This document shows, piece after piece, positions 26,274-37,600 of a stretch of DNA of 64,000 bases (within the stretch, counting starts at the first letter, position 1; each line of letters opens with the position of its first letter). The stretch comes from Bernardetia sp. (GTDB taxonomy: Bacteria; Bacteroidota; Bacteroidia; Cytophagales; Bernardetiaceae). The position numbers and the translations under genes were made by a program. The notes beneath the pieces are model-generated. The model had not been told where the DNA came from, did no database searches, and saw only the letters and a program-made list of their open reading frames with translations. The stretch spans positions 1 through 64,000 of the forward strand of contig JAHDBD010000012.1 in NCBI GenBank assembly GCA_020630575.1. The letters are read 5' to 3'.

Positions 26274-27776
26274 TTACTTCATTTTTTCTAATTCTTGTTC
26301 TATCAAAGCACTTGCAACTTTAGGGTCGGCTTTTCCTTTCGATTTTTTCATAACCTGTCCCATAAACATTCCTAACAAGCCTACTTTTCCACCGTTATAC
26401 TCAGCTACTTTATCAGGAAATTGAGCCAACACTTCTTTCACGATAGGCAAAATAGAATCTTCATCGCTGCTTTGAATCATATCCAATTCTTTTGCTTTTT
26501 CTTCTGGAGATTTGCTTGTATCTTCAATCAGAGCAGGGAAAAGTTTTTGAGCAGCTAGAGCAAAACTTACTTTATTTGAATCGACAAGTTCAATAAGCTG
26601 TGCCATTTTATCTGTATTTATTTTTGAAGCAAAATCAGAAAAAGAGATTTTATTTTCATTCAAATACGATTTTACAATATTAGTAATCCAGTTGGAAGCA
26701 GCTTTGTAATTTTTCGTTTTCTGACATAATTCATCAAAATATAAAGCTGTTTCTTTATCATCAATCAAAATATTGGTGTCATATTCTGAAAGCTCATAGT
26801 CTTTCATAAAACGTGCTTTTAGTTCACGAGGAAGCGCAGGAAGTGAGGCTTTCACTGTCTGTAGATAGTCCTCTGTAACTACTAAAGGCTGTAAATCTGG
26901 CTCTGGAAAATAACGATAGTCATTCAACGTTTCTTTTGCACGCAAGCTGTATGTATTTCCCGTATTTGCATCAAACATACGAGTTTCTCCATAAATTTCG
27001 CCTTCTGTAGCTGGGTCTTCATAAAAATCTACTTGACGAATTACTTCAAAATCAATTGCTCTTTGTACATTTCTAAACGAGTTCATGTTTTTTACCTCTA
27101 CACGAGTACGATAGGCTTCTTCTCCCTTAAGACGTACCGAAATATTGGCATCACAACGCATCGAACCCTCTTCCATGTTTCCATCACAAATTTCTAAGTA
27201 ACGCAAAAGACGACGCACTTCTTGCAAATAATAATACGCTTCTTCACTAGAACGCAAAACAGGTTCAGAAACAATCTCAATCAAAGGAACTCCTGCACGA
27301 TTCAAATCGACAAGTGTGTCCACTTCGGCAGCCAAGTGCATCGATTTTCCTGCATCTTCTTCCATATGAATGCGTGTAAGAGCTAATTTTTTCTCCTCTC
27401 CACTTGGCAAAGTGATGGTAATAAATCCATTTCTACAAATCGGCGTTTTGTCTTGTGTAATCTGATAGCCTTTTGGTAAATCGGGATAAAAATAATTTTT
27501 TCTATCGAAAATATTGTATTCTGTAATGTCACAGCCACAAGCAACACCCATTTTGATAGCATATTCCAGTACTTTTTTGTTGCATTTTGGAAGTGTACCA
27601 GGGTGAGCGAGCGTAATTACACTTACATTTGTGTTTGGCAAACTACCATATTCGTTTGGGTCGGAAGAATAGGCTTTTGTTTGGGTAAGAAGTTGAGCAT
27701 GGACTTCAAGACCAATTACAATTTCGTATTTTTCTAATGCTTTATCTAGCTTGTTTTGTAATTCTTGTGCTGTCAT
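26274..27776 (-). CDS. gatB: Asp-tRNA(Asn)/Glu-tRNA(Gln) amidotransferase subunit B
   Basis: Subunit of GatCAB, which converts misacylated Glu-tRNA(Gln) or Asp-tRNA(Asn) to the amidated form; GatB carries the kinase site and binds tRNA. The N-terminal core has YEIVIGLEVHAQL, then the metal and catalytic region DRKNYFYPDLPKGYQITQ and the HMEEDAGKS loop; a helical/YqeY-like tail (about 350-500) ends with GLLGMFMGQVMKKSKGKADP. I choose Met at 27776 (MTAQELQNKL); the upstream ATG at 27827 overlaps a probable -7 box (TATCTTTG on the minus strand, 27825-27832). gatA and gatC are not in the window. Confidence 0.95.
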   Translation of the reverse strand: MTAQELQNKLDKALEKYEIVIGLEVHAQLLTQTKAYSSDPNEYGSLPNTNVSVITLAHPGTLPKCNKKVLEYAIKMGVACGCDITEYNIFDRKNYFYPDLPKGYQITQDKTPICRNGFITITLPSGEEKKLALTRIHMEEDAGKSMHLAAEVDTLVDLNRAGVPLIEIVSEPVLRSSEEAYYYLQEVRRLLRYLEICDGNMEEGSMRCDANISVRLKGEEAYRTRVEVKNMNSFRNVQRAIDFEVIRQVDFYEDPATEGEIYGETRMFDANTGNTYSLRAKETLNDYRYFPEPDLQPLVVTEDYLQTVKASLPALPRELKARFMKDYELSEYDTNILIDDKETALYFDELCQKTKNYKAASNWITNIVKSYLNENKISFSDFASKINTDKMAQLIELVDSNKVSFALAAQKLFPALIEDTSKSPEEKAKELDMIQSSDEDSILPIVKEVLAQFPDKVAEYNGGKVGLLGMFMGQVMKKSKGKADPKVASALIEQELEKMK

Positions 27777-27992
27777 TTGTAGAGAACGTATATTTTCAGT
27801 TATTTTTATAGCAAAAGTAAGATACAAAGATAGTTTTTTTCTTTGTAAAAGTTTTGAGTTTTGGAAAAACTACTTTTTAGTAATTTATTACGGTTAAGGA
27901 TTGGTAGCTAAACTATTGTCAGAGTTGTTTTGGATTGCCGAAAAGCTATTTACAAACGTTGATAATATATCTTTATTTCTAAATCAAAAATA

Positions 27993-28355
27993 ATGAAACA
28001 CCTCCTTATTTTACTTCTAGCAATTTTACTTTTTGTAAGTTGTGTAGATAATTCGAAAATATCAAATCAAACGGACTCTGAAACAGCAGAAAATGATACT
28101 GAAAACCTTCCCACCTTTCAAATTTATGGAGAACTATTACCAGTAGATTGCTTGAATGGTAAAAATCCAATTACAGAAAAATATGGCTTTCGAATAGAGA
28201 GAATTTCGGGTTGTAATGTAGGAGTTTTTCAGGTTATAATAGCCAACATAAATAATCAGGTAGCATTAGAAAAAATGAATGCAAAATATGGCAAGAATTG
28301 GCAAGCTAATTTTGAGAATGAAACAGGATATAAATTATGGATTCCTCTTGATTAA
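27993..28355 (+). CDS. Small lipoprotein
   Basis: A 120-residue protein with a lipoprotein signal peptide (lipobox LLFVSC, Cys at about 17), a Ser/Thr/Glu linker and a compact domain with two further Cys residues (VDCLNG, SGCNVG), which could form a disulfide. Function unknown. Confidence 0.6.
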   Translation: MKHLLILLLAILLFVSCVDNSKISNQTDSETAENDTENLPTFQIYGELLPVDCLNGKNPITEKYGFRIERISGCNVGVFQVIIANINNQVALEKMNAKYGKNWQANFENETGYKLWIPLD

Positions 28356-28503
28356 TCTTTTTTTAAAAGGCATTATTTTACTTCTGACTTTATTTTTTTG
28401 TAAGTTTGCTTTTTTTTAAGATAGAAAAATAAGTAAAATTTCAAGGAAAACCACCAATAATTAAAATAGAATTACTCACTAGAACACAGAAAAATAAATA
28501 TCT

Positions 28504-29385
28504 ATGTCGCCTAATAATACAGAAAACTCAAATCGTTTGAAAATAGCGATACAAAAATCGGGTCGTTTGAGTGAAAAATCACTTGCTTTACTTAAAGAAT
28601 GTGGAATTCAAATCACAACAAGTCCGAATGCGTTGCGTGCAGAAGCCTCTAATTTTCCTTTAGAAATTCTTTTCTTAAGAGATGATGATATTCCAGAATA
28701 TGTACAAGATGGTGTTGCTGATGTTGGAATCATTGGCGAAAACGTAATGCTTGAAAAAGGTAAGAAATTGGAGCTTGTCGACAGATTAGGGTTTGCAAAA
28801 TGTCGTTTGTCTTTGGCTGTGCCTAGAGGAACAACTTATAATGATGTTTCTTTCTTTGATGGAAAAAGAATCGCTACTTCGTATCCAAAAATATTGGGTG
28901 ATTATTTCAAAGAAAAAAATGTAAATGCTGAAATCCACATGATTAGTGGTTCGGTAGAAATTGCACCTAGTATTGGTCTTTCAGAAGGAGTTTGTGATAT
29001 TGTAAGCTCTGGAAGCACACTTTTGAGCAATGGACTAAAAGAAGTAGAAACGGTTTTGAAATCGGAAGCTGTTTTAGTAGCCAATCCAGATTTTAATGGA
29101 GAAAAGCGCAAGAATTTTGAGAAACTTTTATTTAGAATGCAATCTGTTAGACGTTCGCACAAAAATAAATATATTCTCTTGAATGCGCCAAAATCAAAAT
29201 TGGATGCCATTATTTCAGTTTTACCTGGTTTGAAAAGTCCTACTATTATGCCTTTGGCTGATGATAATTGGGTTTCTGTTCATACTGTTATTAATGAAGA
29301 TGACTTTTGGGAAAAAATTGATGCACTACAAGGAGCAGGTGCAGAAGGGATATTAGTTATTCCTATCGAAAAAATGATTGTGTAA
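28504..29385 (+). CDS. hisG: ATP phosphoribosyltransferase, long form
   Basis: First step of histidine synthesis: joins ATP and PRPP. The 293 residues are the long, hexameric form with a C-terminal ACT/PII-like regulatory domain (about 220-293, ending AGAEGILVIPIEKMI) that mediates histidine feedback. Substrate motifs are present: LKIAIQKSGRLSEKSLALL at the start, DVGIIGENVM, and the PRPP-binding SGSVEIAPSIGLSEGVCDIVSSGSTL loop. No other his gene is in the window; the next gene is on the opposite strand. Confidence 0.95.
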   Translation: MSPNNTENSNRLKIAIQKSGRLSEKSLALLKECGIQITTSPNALRAEASNFPLEILFLRDDDIPEYVQDGVADVGIIGENVMLEKGKKLELVDRLGFAKCRLSLAVPRGTTYNDVSFFDGKRIATSYPKILGDYFKEKNVNAEIHMISGSVEIAPSIGLSEGVCDIVSSGSTLLSNGLKEVETVLKSEAVLVANPDFNGEKRKNFEKLLFRMQSVRRSHKNKYILLNAPKSKLDAIISVLPGLKSPTIMPLADDNWVSVHTVINEDDFWEKIDALQGAGAEGILVIPIEKMIV

Positions 29386-29400
29386 AAACTAAATTCTAGT

Positions 29401-30891
29401 TCAAGCTTCGATGTTTGGACTAGAATCTATTTTTATTCCTACAATGGTAACATCGTCGGTTTGTTTGGCAAAATCACACCATTCCATAAAGGTCAGTTTT
29501 AGACGTGTTCGTTGCTTGGACATGGGAAGTTTATGTATTGTAAAAAATAATTCTCTCAAGTTTTTACTATAAAATTTTCTATTTACTTTTCCTCCAAACT
29601 GGTCTTGAAAACCGTCTGTGTACATGTAAACTGTTGTAGGTACAGAAATATCTATTTGGTGATTAGTAAATCTATTACCTATTTTGGACTTGAAATTTGA
29701 GTTACCAATACTCATTTTGTCGCCTTGAATGGTTTTCATTTCTCCGTTCTGAATATATGTAATTGGATTTCTAGCTCCTGCAAAATGTAATTTCTTTGTT
29801 TCATAATTAATTGTTGAAATAGAAATATCCATTCCATCTCTTATATTATGGACACTTCCACTAAAAAGAGTAGAAAAATAAACTTGTAAGGCATCTAAAA
29901 TCAAAGCAGGTTCTGTAATTCCTTTTTCTAACACAATATTATTCAAAAGACTTTCTCCTATCATTGTTAGCATTGCCCCCGGAACGCCATGACCTGTACA
30001 GTCTGCTACTACAATTATTTTATTTTTGTTTTTTCCTTTTGCCCAATAAAAATCTCCTGAAACAATATCTTTAGGGCTATAAAAAACCATTACATTTTTT
30101 TCTCCAAACAGATTATCTAAATCAGAAAAAGAAGGTAAAACAGCTTCTTGAATTCGAAGAGCATATCTGATGCTATCAGTAGTATGTTTATTAGCATTTT
30201 CTAATTGTTCTGACTGTATTTGTAGTTCTTCTGTTTGTTGAGCAAGTTCATTATTAAAAGACATAACCTTTTGACTTTGCTCTTTTAATTTACTATTTAA
30301 CTGAATTAAATCTTTTGAAGATTCATTAGATACATAACTATAATACATCGTAACAATGATTACTATTACAGAAACACTACTAATATTCAAAATTTCAAAA
30401 ACAAATACTTCTATTTCCTCAAGGGGAGCTATTGGTTTTTCATAATTAGTATAAGTCGCCAAAGCGATATAAAAAACTACACAAGTTACATTGATAATAT
30501 GAGCAGCAATAGCATTGCTTTTGGAAATAACCAAAGCTGACAGAATAGGAATAAAGAAGTAAATATGAAAGTTAGGTGTCCATCCTAATAAAAAAATAGC
30601 AAAAGTAGCATGAACAAGTATCTCTAAACTCGCTAAAATAAGCAGAAGAGTAGGGTTTCTTGATGAGCTACGATTAAAGTAAAAAATGCAGGCAAAAGTT
30701 AGAATACTCCCTATATTTAGATACATCATAAAATGAGAATCAAACAGGAAAAACAGAATAAAAAATACAATATGAGCTAAAAAACCTAATACGCCTGCCG
30801 TAGAGACAACAGCAAAGTCTTTGTGTTCTTCGATAGGTAATTTTAAATGATGAGGAACGTCAAATAAAATAGAAAGAGGACTTAATGACAT
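29401..30891 (-). CDS. Membrane SpoIIE-type PP2C phosphatase, paralogue A
   Basis: A 496-residue sensor phosphatase. About six membrane helices occupy residues 25-190, a coiled coil follows (about 200-235), and a SpoIIE/PP2C domain fills the rest. Metal-binding residues appear in SGDFYWAKG and VVADCTGHGVPGAMLTMIG, then TDGFQDQFGG and TDDVTIVGIKI. Such enzymes dephosphorylate an anti-sigma antagonist or a SiaC-like regulator. It has a tandem paralogue at 31116-32555 with the same architecture. A SiaC-family protein is encoded at 54288. Confidence 0.88.
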   Translation of the reverse strand: MSLSPLSILFDVPHHLKLPIEEHKDFAVVSTAGVLGFLAHIVFFILFFLFDSHFMMYLNIGSILTFACIFYFNRSSSRNPTLLLILASLEILVHATFAIFLLGWTPNFHIYFFIPILSALVISKSNAIAAHIINVTCVVFYIALATYTNYEKPIAPLEEIEVFVFEILNISSVSVIVIIVTMYYSYVSNESSKDLIQLNSKLKEQSQKVMSFNNELAQQTEELQIQSEQLENANKHTTDSIRYALRIQEAVLPSFSDLDNLFGEKNVMVFYSPKDIVSGDFYWAKGKNKNKIIVVADCTGHGVPGAMLTMIGESLLNNIVLEKGITEPALILDALQVYFSTLFSGSVHNIRDGMDISISTINYETKKLHFAGARNPITYIQNGEMKTIQGDKMSIGNSNFKSKIGNRFTNHQIDISVPTTVYMYTDGFQDQFGGKVNRKFYSKNLRELFFTIHKLPMSKQRTRLKLTFMEWCDFAKQTDDVTIVGIKIDSSPNIEA

Positions 30892-31115
30892 AAGTGGATA
30901 ATTATAAAACAGACATCTAAATACAAAGAAGTAAGTGTTTTTATTTCATTTTGTAAAGCATTGATATAAAGGTGGTTATCTTTTTTTGGATAAATAAATA
31001 TAATAAAATAAATTGAGAATTGTGCTGTCAATTAAGATAATATTCTTATAACTTTTGTATGGCATAGTAAAAAATATAAGTACTAAAAGTATAGTTCAAT
31101 TATTTTATTATAATA

Positions 31116-32555
31116 TCATATTTTCAGCCCAATAATGGTTATATCATCACGCTGTTCTTCTTTTTGTCTGTGGACTTTCATTTCTTCTAATAAGATTTTT
31201 TTTTGTTGATTCAAAGCTTTTCCCATAAAAGAGGTTAGTAATCTTTTGAAGCGAAGTGTTCCATATTTTTTGCGCAAGAAGTTGTTCTGATCTACATAAC
31301 CATCTGTTGTTAGATAAAGAATATCACCTTTGTTTAATAAAACTTCACACTGTTCATATTCACTTCCTTTTTTTTGTCTTCCTCCAATCGTTTTTCTACT
31401 CCCTTGTATTTGTAGTAATTTATCGCTTTTAAGGATAAATAAAGGTCTTTTAGCACCTGCAAAATTTACTAAGCGCATATTTAATGAATCAGTCTCGTTA
31501 AATACACACAAACAAATATCCATTCCATCTTGTATACCTTGCTCATTTTTAAAAAGTGTAGAAAAGTAATGTTGCAGAGCATCTAAAATTAAGGCTGGTT
31601 CTGTAATTTTTTTTTCTAAAATGATATTATTCAAAAGACTCTTGCCTATCATTGTTAGCATTGCCCCCGGAACGCCATGACCTGTACAGTCAGCTACTGC
31701 AATTATTTTTTTTTTGTCTATCTCTGTAGCCCAATAAAAATCTCCTGAAATAATATCCTTAGGACTGTAAATAACTATCACATTTTTTTCTCCAAACAGA
31801 TTTTCTAAATCAGAAGTAGAGGACAACACAGCTTTTTGGATTCGAAGAGCATAACGAATACTATCATTAGTCTGATTATTTATTTTGATAAGTTCTTTTG
31901 CTTGTCTACCTAATTCTTCGTTAAAAATAGTTAGTTTATCACCTTGTTTTTTGAGTTTCCTATTGAATTTGGTTAGTTTTTGAGACGCATGATGAGCTGT
32001 ATGACTATAATATCTCGTAACAATAATTACAATAAATGAAACACTAATTATATTGAGAACTTCGAAAACAAATAATCCACTTGTTGAAATTGTGATAATG
32101 GCAGAGAAGTGATTTGTATATACAGCTAAAAAAATATAAATAATGGAATAACTGATATTCAAAATATCAGACAGAGTAGTGTTTGTACTAGCTGTTAATA
32201 AAGCCGCTAACATGGGTATAAAAAGATATAAATGAAAATTAGAATCCCATCCTAAAATAATAACAGCACAAGTAGCATGGATTACTATTTCAAAACTAGC
32301 TAAGATTAATAATATAGTGGCTTTTCCTATTGAATGTCGATTGATAAAGTAAATAGAAGCGAATATGATAAGACTTCCTATATTCAAATATACCATAAAG
32401 TATACCTTGACGAGCAAAAAAAGAACTAGAAATGCACAATGAGATATAAAACCTAATACACCTGCTGAAGAAACAATTGCAAAATCTTTGTAGTTTTCAA
32501 TAGGTAAATTCAGGTGCTTAGGTATTGCAAATAGAGAAGCAAGAGGATTTAACAT
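31116..32555 (-). CDS. Membrane SpoIIE-type PP2C phosphatase, paralogue B
   Basis: A 479-residue tandem paralogue of 29401-30891: the start (IPKHLNLPIENYKDFAIVSSAGVLGFI) parallels the other, with six membrane helices, a coiled coil (about 190-225) and a PP2C domain with SGDFYWATE, VADCTGHGVPGAMLTMIGKS and TTDGYVDQ. The catalytic residues look intact. The membrane part has no named sensory domain, so the signal is unknown. The two genes are separated by about 220 AT-rich bases and probably have separate promoters. Confidence 0.88.
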   Translation of the reverse strand: MLNPLASLFAIPKHLNLPIENYKDFAIVSSAGVLGFISHCAFLVLFLLVKVYFMVYLNIGSLIIFASIYFINRHSIGKATILLILASFEIVIHATCAVIILGWDSNFHLYLFIPMLAALLTASTNTTLSDILNISYSIIYIFLAVYTNHFSAIITISTSGLFVFEVLNIISVSFIVIIVTRYYSHTAHHASQKLTKFNRKLKKQGDKLTIFNEELGRQAKELIKINNQTNDSIRYALRIQKAVLSSTSDLENLFGEKNVIVIYSPKDIISGDFYWATEIDKKKIIAVADCTGHGVPGAMLTMIGKSLLNNIILEKKITEPALILDALQHYFSTLFKNEQGIQDGMDICLCVFNETDSLNMRLVNFAGAKRPLFILKSDKLLQIQGSRKTIGGRQKKGSEYEQCEVLLNKGDILYLTTDGYVDQNNFLRKKYGTLRFKRLLTSFMGKALNQQKKILLEEMKVHRQKEEQRDDITIIGLKI

Positions 32556-32754
32556 AAATAGCTAATAAGAATGTAGCAAACAAAGTATTTAATATTTCAA
32601 ACATGGCTTTCCAAAAAAACATGAGTTTATATTTAAATTAACTACAATGCATTCATAAAGCTTAGACTCTTAAGATAGTGAAAAAAAATCACTTTTTGTG
32701 TTAATTTAAATTAAAAAAATACCAATTGTTTTGACAATCTAAAATATATAGTAC

Positions 32755-32786
32755 AAAAAAAGAGTTTGATTTCTCAAACTCTTTCT
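32755..32786 (-). terminator. Terminator of the outer-membrane barrel gene
   Basis: AAAGAGTTTGA pairs with TCAAACTCTTT; on the minus strand it is followed by a T run. It lies just after the stop of 32808-33488. Confidence 0.8.
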
Positions 32787-32807
32787 GAATGCAAAAAATA
32801 ATACCTT

Positions 32808-33488
32808 TTAGAAAAAGAAACCAATATCTAAAGAGAAGTAATGCAATAAAGCTCTTGTATTGGTAGCATCATTTTTTTTATTAAAACGAGTAAGTCCATT
32901 GTGATAACTCAATCCAAAATCTAAAGTGCCAACATTGTCAATGTCATATTCTACACCTGCACCTACCAAAAAATCTACACTTAACGGCTGATAAAAATCA
33001 CTTGTTTTACGACTTTCTTTTTCAGAACCTGCAAAACCTGCTGTAGTTTTTGAAGAAACATTTAACCCTAATTGTCCACCAAAAATACCACGAATACGAA
33101 GTCCATCAGCAATATCTCCAGAACGCATTTTGAGAGCCAAAGGTATTTCCACAGCAGTAACTTTAGAAGTAGTGATATAAGTAGTAGGTCCATCAGTAGG
33201 ACCTACAGCTATGGGGCTTACTGTTTCATATCCTTTTGATACGATAAGTACTCCAGTATGAAAAGCTGCACGTTCAGAAAAATTAAAATCTAACATCAAA
33301 CCACCCGAAAAACCAAGTTTTGAGCTTTTTTCAAGTCCATCAATAGATTTTTTGTCTTCGTCAGTTATTCGTGCATACGAAATAATAGGATTAAATTTTA
33401 AACCCAAACGAACAGGAGATTGAGCTAATGCTTTAGAAGAAAAGCCAATAAGAATAAAAAATAGGGCTAAAAAAGTTAGTTTTCTCAT
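32808..33488 (-). CDS. Outer-membrane beta-barrel protein (PorT-like)
   Basis: A 226-residue protein with a signal peptide (1-22, ending ALAQ) and a barrel of about eight amphipathic strands ending in the outer-membrane signature Phe (DIGFFF). The pattern RLGLKFNPIISYARI, then GFSGGLMLDFNFSERAAFHTGVLIVSKG, is typical of the PorT/OmpW-like small barrels of Bacteroidota. Not assignable to a specific member. Confidence 0.75.
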   Translation of the reverse strand: MRKLTFLALFFILIGFSSKALAQSPVRLGLKFNPIISYARITDEDKKSIDGLEKSSKLGFSGGLMLDFNFSERAAFHTGVLIVSKGYETVSPIAVGPTDGPTTYITTSKVTAVEIPLALKMRSGDIADGLRIRGIFGGQLGLNVSSKTTAGFAGSEKESRKTSDFYQPLSVDFLVGAGVEYDIDNVGTLDFGLSYHNGLTRFNKKNDATNTRALLHYFSLDIGFFF

Positions 33489-33537
33489 AAAAATTAAAGA
33501 GTAAAAATGATAAAAATTGGATATTAAAAATTCAAAA

Positions 33538-34224
33538 TTACATAAAAAAACGTTTCACATCTTGTTTTACCAATTCAAAAGTAGAAATTGTCTTTTCAGA
33601 AAGTGTTACTAGCTCAGAAGAAGAAATAGATGGTAAAGATAAAGTTGAAAAAGTTAAGGTAGCTGAATTAGTCAAAAATTTATCTTTCTGCTTTTCTATA
33701 CGATGACGAATGTCTATAAGTTGTTCGTTGAGAGTTTCTAAAAGGAGTTCTGTTTGTGCTAAAGTTTGTTTTTGTTTCTCTTCAAAAGATTCTTTTAGAG
33801 CTTTTGTTTCAAAATTTTGCGACGTTTGGGCTACTTGTTTACGTACTTTATTACGTAAAGAGGATACAGAAAGGGTAGTAAATAAAGCAAATTGTGTTTC
33901 TAGCTTTTGCATAAAATCTTCCATAAAAATCAGAAAGTCTTCTACAAAAAATGGATTTTCTTCTATAATTGGAAGCATCAAATCATCTAAGAAACTAGCA
34001 ATTTCTACAATCAAGACTTGCAACTGTTGTTTTTGAGTTTCAAATTTATCTAATGTGATTTCTTTTTTATCTTGTAATTGAGATTGAAAAGATTGAAGTG
34101 TTTGTAATTTTGATTGAAGAGAATTTTGAAAATTATTTAACATAGACTTTGAAATAGAACTAACAAATGAAGAATTAGTATTTACTTGTTCATCACTTTG
34201 AAAATTATTTTGAGAATCATACAT
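33538..34224 (-). CDS. Coiled-coil protein of unknown function
   Basis: A 228-residue Gln-, Leu- and Ser-rich protein, almost entirely helical with heptad patterns (NNFQNSLQSKLQTLQSFQSQLQ; TLNEQLIDIRHRIEKQ). No signal peptide. It lies 49 bases upstream of the barrel gene on the same strand. The long antisense frame at 33710-34036 is a shadow. Confidence 0.55.
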   Translation of the reverse strand: MYDSQNNFQSDEQVNTNSSFVSSISKSMLNNFQNSLQSKLQTLQSFQSQLQDKKEITLDKFETQKQQLQVLIVEIASFLDDLMLPIIEENPFFVEDFLIFMEDFMQKLETQFALFTTLSVSSLRNKVRKQVAQTSQNFETKALKESFEEKQKQTLAQTELLLETLNEQLIDIRHRIEKQKDKFLTNSATLTFSTLSLPSISSSELVTLSEKTISTFELVKQDVKRFFM

Positions 34225-34624
34225 AAAACGGAGTATTTTTGAATAAATGAATTTCTTTTTTTGTGTCTGTGTTCTTTTTTATTTCTATTACTTACAGCAA
34301 ATTTACTGACCTTTTCTCAATTTTGAAGCATTTTAAGTTCTATTGACCTATCAAATAAGCAGAAAATATATACCAAAATCAAAATAAAGAGTAAATAAAT
34401 TGTGCTACTTTTCTGTTTTACAACTAGAAAACTGTAATTTTGTAGCTACAATTTCCGTTATACACATGTTACAAAGCTAATTTAAAATCAAGTAGCCATT
34501 TTGAGTGATGTGGAATCATTCTGTTTTACATCAAAAATTATCTTGCTTTTCAATTTTAGAAATTCTACGAAAAAATAACGTTCTATTTTCTATTTCTATA
34601 AATAAGACGTTTCTATCATACATT
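34225..34624. other. Intergenic region before the giant surface protein
   Basis: Divergent region of 400 bases. A TAnnTTTG match (TAATTTTG, 34435-34442) partly overlaps the 12-base palindrome TTGTAGCTACAA (about 34439-34450), which would sit near the transcription start. The -33 box is weak. The first in-frame GTG for the downstream gene (34505) lies in this region, but I place the start at 34625. Confidence 0.4.
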
Positions 34625-37600
34625 ATGAATTCAATACAAATACTAAAACATCATTTCCCTAAAAGTTTACTCCTTAAAAATAAATTTTCTAATCTGCATA
34701 CAGTTTGGCAATTTCTGTTCTTAGTTCTTTTTATAGTAGGAATAACAGCTTTTACATCTCCTTTGCTAGATAGAAAAGTTAAAAACTTTATTTTTGCTTC
34801 AAAAGTAGAAAACTCTTTTGCTCAAAATAAGGCTGTTCAGAATTATTTTCCCCCTTCTTTTTCAAATTCTTTTCTTACCCCACTTTCTAAGGCAGAAATA
34901 TATCGTTTGATGTGTTTGCCTGATGATTCTTTAGCATTAGTAGAGCTTTATAATGCTACTGATGGCGCAAACTGGACAAATCCGTGGATACTTACAGACC
35001 CTTGGACTACTTGGGCGGGTGTAGTATTGAATGCAAATGATAGTTGTGTCTTAGAACTAAATTTGAGTAATCGAAATATAACAGGACAGATTCCTGCCTC
35101 TATGTTTGGAGGAGATAAATTGAATCAAATTAACCGAATTGATTTATCGAATAATCAATTAACAGGTTCTATTCAAACAGGGTTTGGTACTTTGCTTACT
35201 TTGCAAGAATTAAATTTAGGAAATAATGATTTTACAGGAGAAATTCCTGCTTCATTAAGTGATTTGTTATTATTACAACGATTAGACTTGAGCTTCAACT
35301 CCTTGACTGGTAATTTCCCCACAGGATTGACTGATATTGGAACACTTTCAGCACTTACTTTTATTAGTATTGATTCTAACTTTATTGAAAATGTGCCTAC
35401 TTTTCCAGTAAACCGACCTATTACACTCAATTTTTCTAATAATAGATTAAAACTAAATAGTCTTGTTCCGAATAATAAACCTGACTATACATTTACTTAT
35501 TCTCCACAAGATAGTATAGGAAGTTTTAAAATTATTAATGTTCCACAAGGAGGTACTTTTAAAGATACTGTTTCAGTCAATCAAATAAATGGAACAACTA
35601 CTTATCGTTGGTTTCGTGCAGCAGATTTAGTAAATGAACAAGATGATGATAGTGTTTTGGTAGTTAATAATGCTACTATTGCAGAACACGAAGGAATTTA
35701 CACAGCACAAATAACTCATACAGGTGCGCCAAATGTAACGCTGAATAGAAAACGTTTTTTTGTAAATGTAATTGAATGTCCATCTAATAATTTGATTACT
35801 ACACCAGATACAACTATTTGTCAAGGTCAAACATTGCCTACACTTGTGGGTTCGGATGCTATTTTGGGAGAAGTTTCGTTTTTTTCTTATCAATGGCAAC
35901 AGGCTTTAAACGGAGATACAACAAACTGGACAAATGCAAATAATGGAAATGTTCCAAATTATGCCCTCAATAATGCAGGTATTACTATTGCAGACACAGC
36001 TTATTTTAGAAGAATTGTTATTCCTGCACTCAATCAAGGATGTAGTAATGATACAAGTTTGAAAGTAAGAGTGGTTACTTTACCTAATATTACTACAAAT
36101 ACGCTTTTTCCATCAATTCAAAATGTTTGTTTGGGAGTTGTTCCGACTGATATTTACGGAACTACATCAGACTCTTCAGCTACAAGTTTGCTTCGTTATC
36201 GTTATCAAGTTTCTTTAGATTCAGGATTGACTTGGATTGATAGCCTTCAAACTCAAAATTTTGCTTTTACAGATACATTACAAAGTGCTGATACAGTTCA
36301 GTTTAGAAGAATTGTTACAGGAGCATGTGCGCCTGATACAAGTAATGTAATTACACTTAATTCGATTCCTCGGGTAGTTGCAGATTCTATTTTTGAAAGT
36401 CAGACAATTTGTATAGGTACTCGTCCTGATACAATTAGAGGAGATACTCCAACAGGAGGGGATAGAACTTATAAATATATATGGCAAATAGCAACACGAT
36501 TAGATACAGCCGATTGGTTGGGTGTAGATTCGACAAGAAATCGTTTTGTTCCACCTATTGCCAATGATACTTTTTATGTTCGAAGGATAGTTCGAAGTGC
36601 CTGTTTTGCTGATACTAGTAATGTTGTCGATATTTTTATTTCTCCAGATTTAGGAAATGATACTTCTGCTATTACAGCCACACGAACACGTATTTGTGTA
36701 GGAGATGCAATTCCTGTTATAAATGGAACTGCTCCAGTAGCACCAACAGGTTTTAGATATTTGTGGGAAGTTTCTTTAGATTCTGCTATTTGGACAAGTG
36801 TAGATTCAGTTCAAAATTATGTACCAAGAGATTCCCTGCTTTTTGATACTATTTTTATGCAAATACCTGATAGCTTTTTAGTAAGGCGTTCGGTAGTTGA
36901 TAGTTGTAGAGCTTATCCAAGTAATGTTGTAAAATTATTTATGATAAAGCCTATAGATAGTGCTACTAATTTAATTTCTTATGATAGTACAGGCTTTTGT
37001 CAAACCGATACTACTTTTAATTGGGTAATTGATGTAACAGAACCAACAGGAGGAACTAGTAATTATAAATATCAATGGCAAGTTTCTTTTGATAGCATAA
37101 GATGGGCAGATAGAGATGATTCTATTCGTATTTCTGCTTTTGATTTGACAGAATCTACTTACTTTAGACGTTTGGTAATTGATAGTTGTAGTACAGACAC
37201 AAGTAATGTAGCCTTTATTCCTATCATTAACTCTTTTGGATTGAATGAAATTAGCGTTCCATTTACAGATATTTGTACAGCAGATTCTGCTACCATTACT
37301 ATTTCAGGTACAGACCCAGAAAGTACAGGTGAGTACAGTTATTTTTATCAACAATCTAGGGATACAATAGCTTGGTTTAGTAGTTCTACTTTTACATTCA
37401 GCACAGGTAGTTTTACTCAAACACATACATTTGTGCCTGACACACTTTTTGGAGGTTCAAACTATTTTAGAAGGGTTGTTTTAGGAGGTTGTAAAGTAGA
37501 TACCAGTAACCGAATTTTTGTTAATGTAGTTTCTGCAATTCGAAATAATTCTATTTCAGAAAGCTTTAGTGGACAATCACTTTGTGAAGGAGATACAGCT

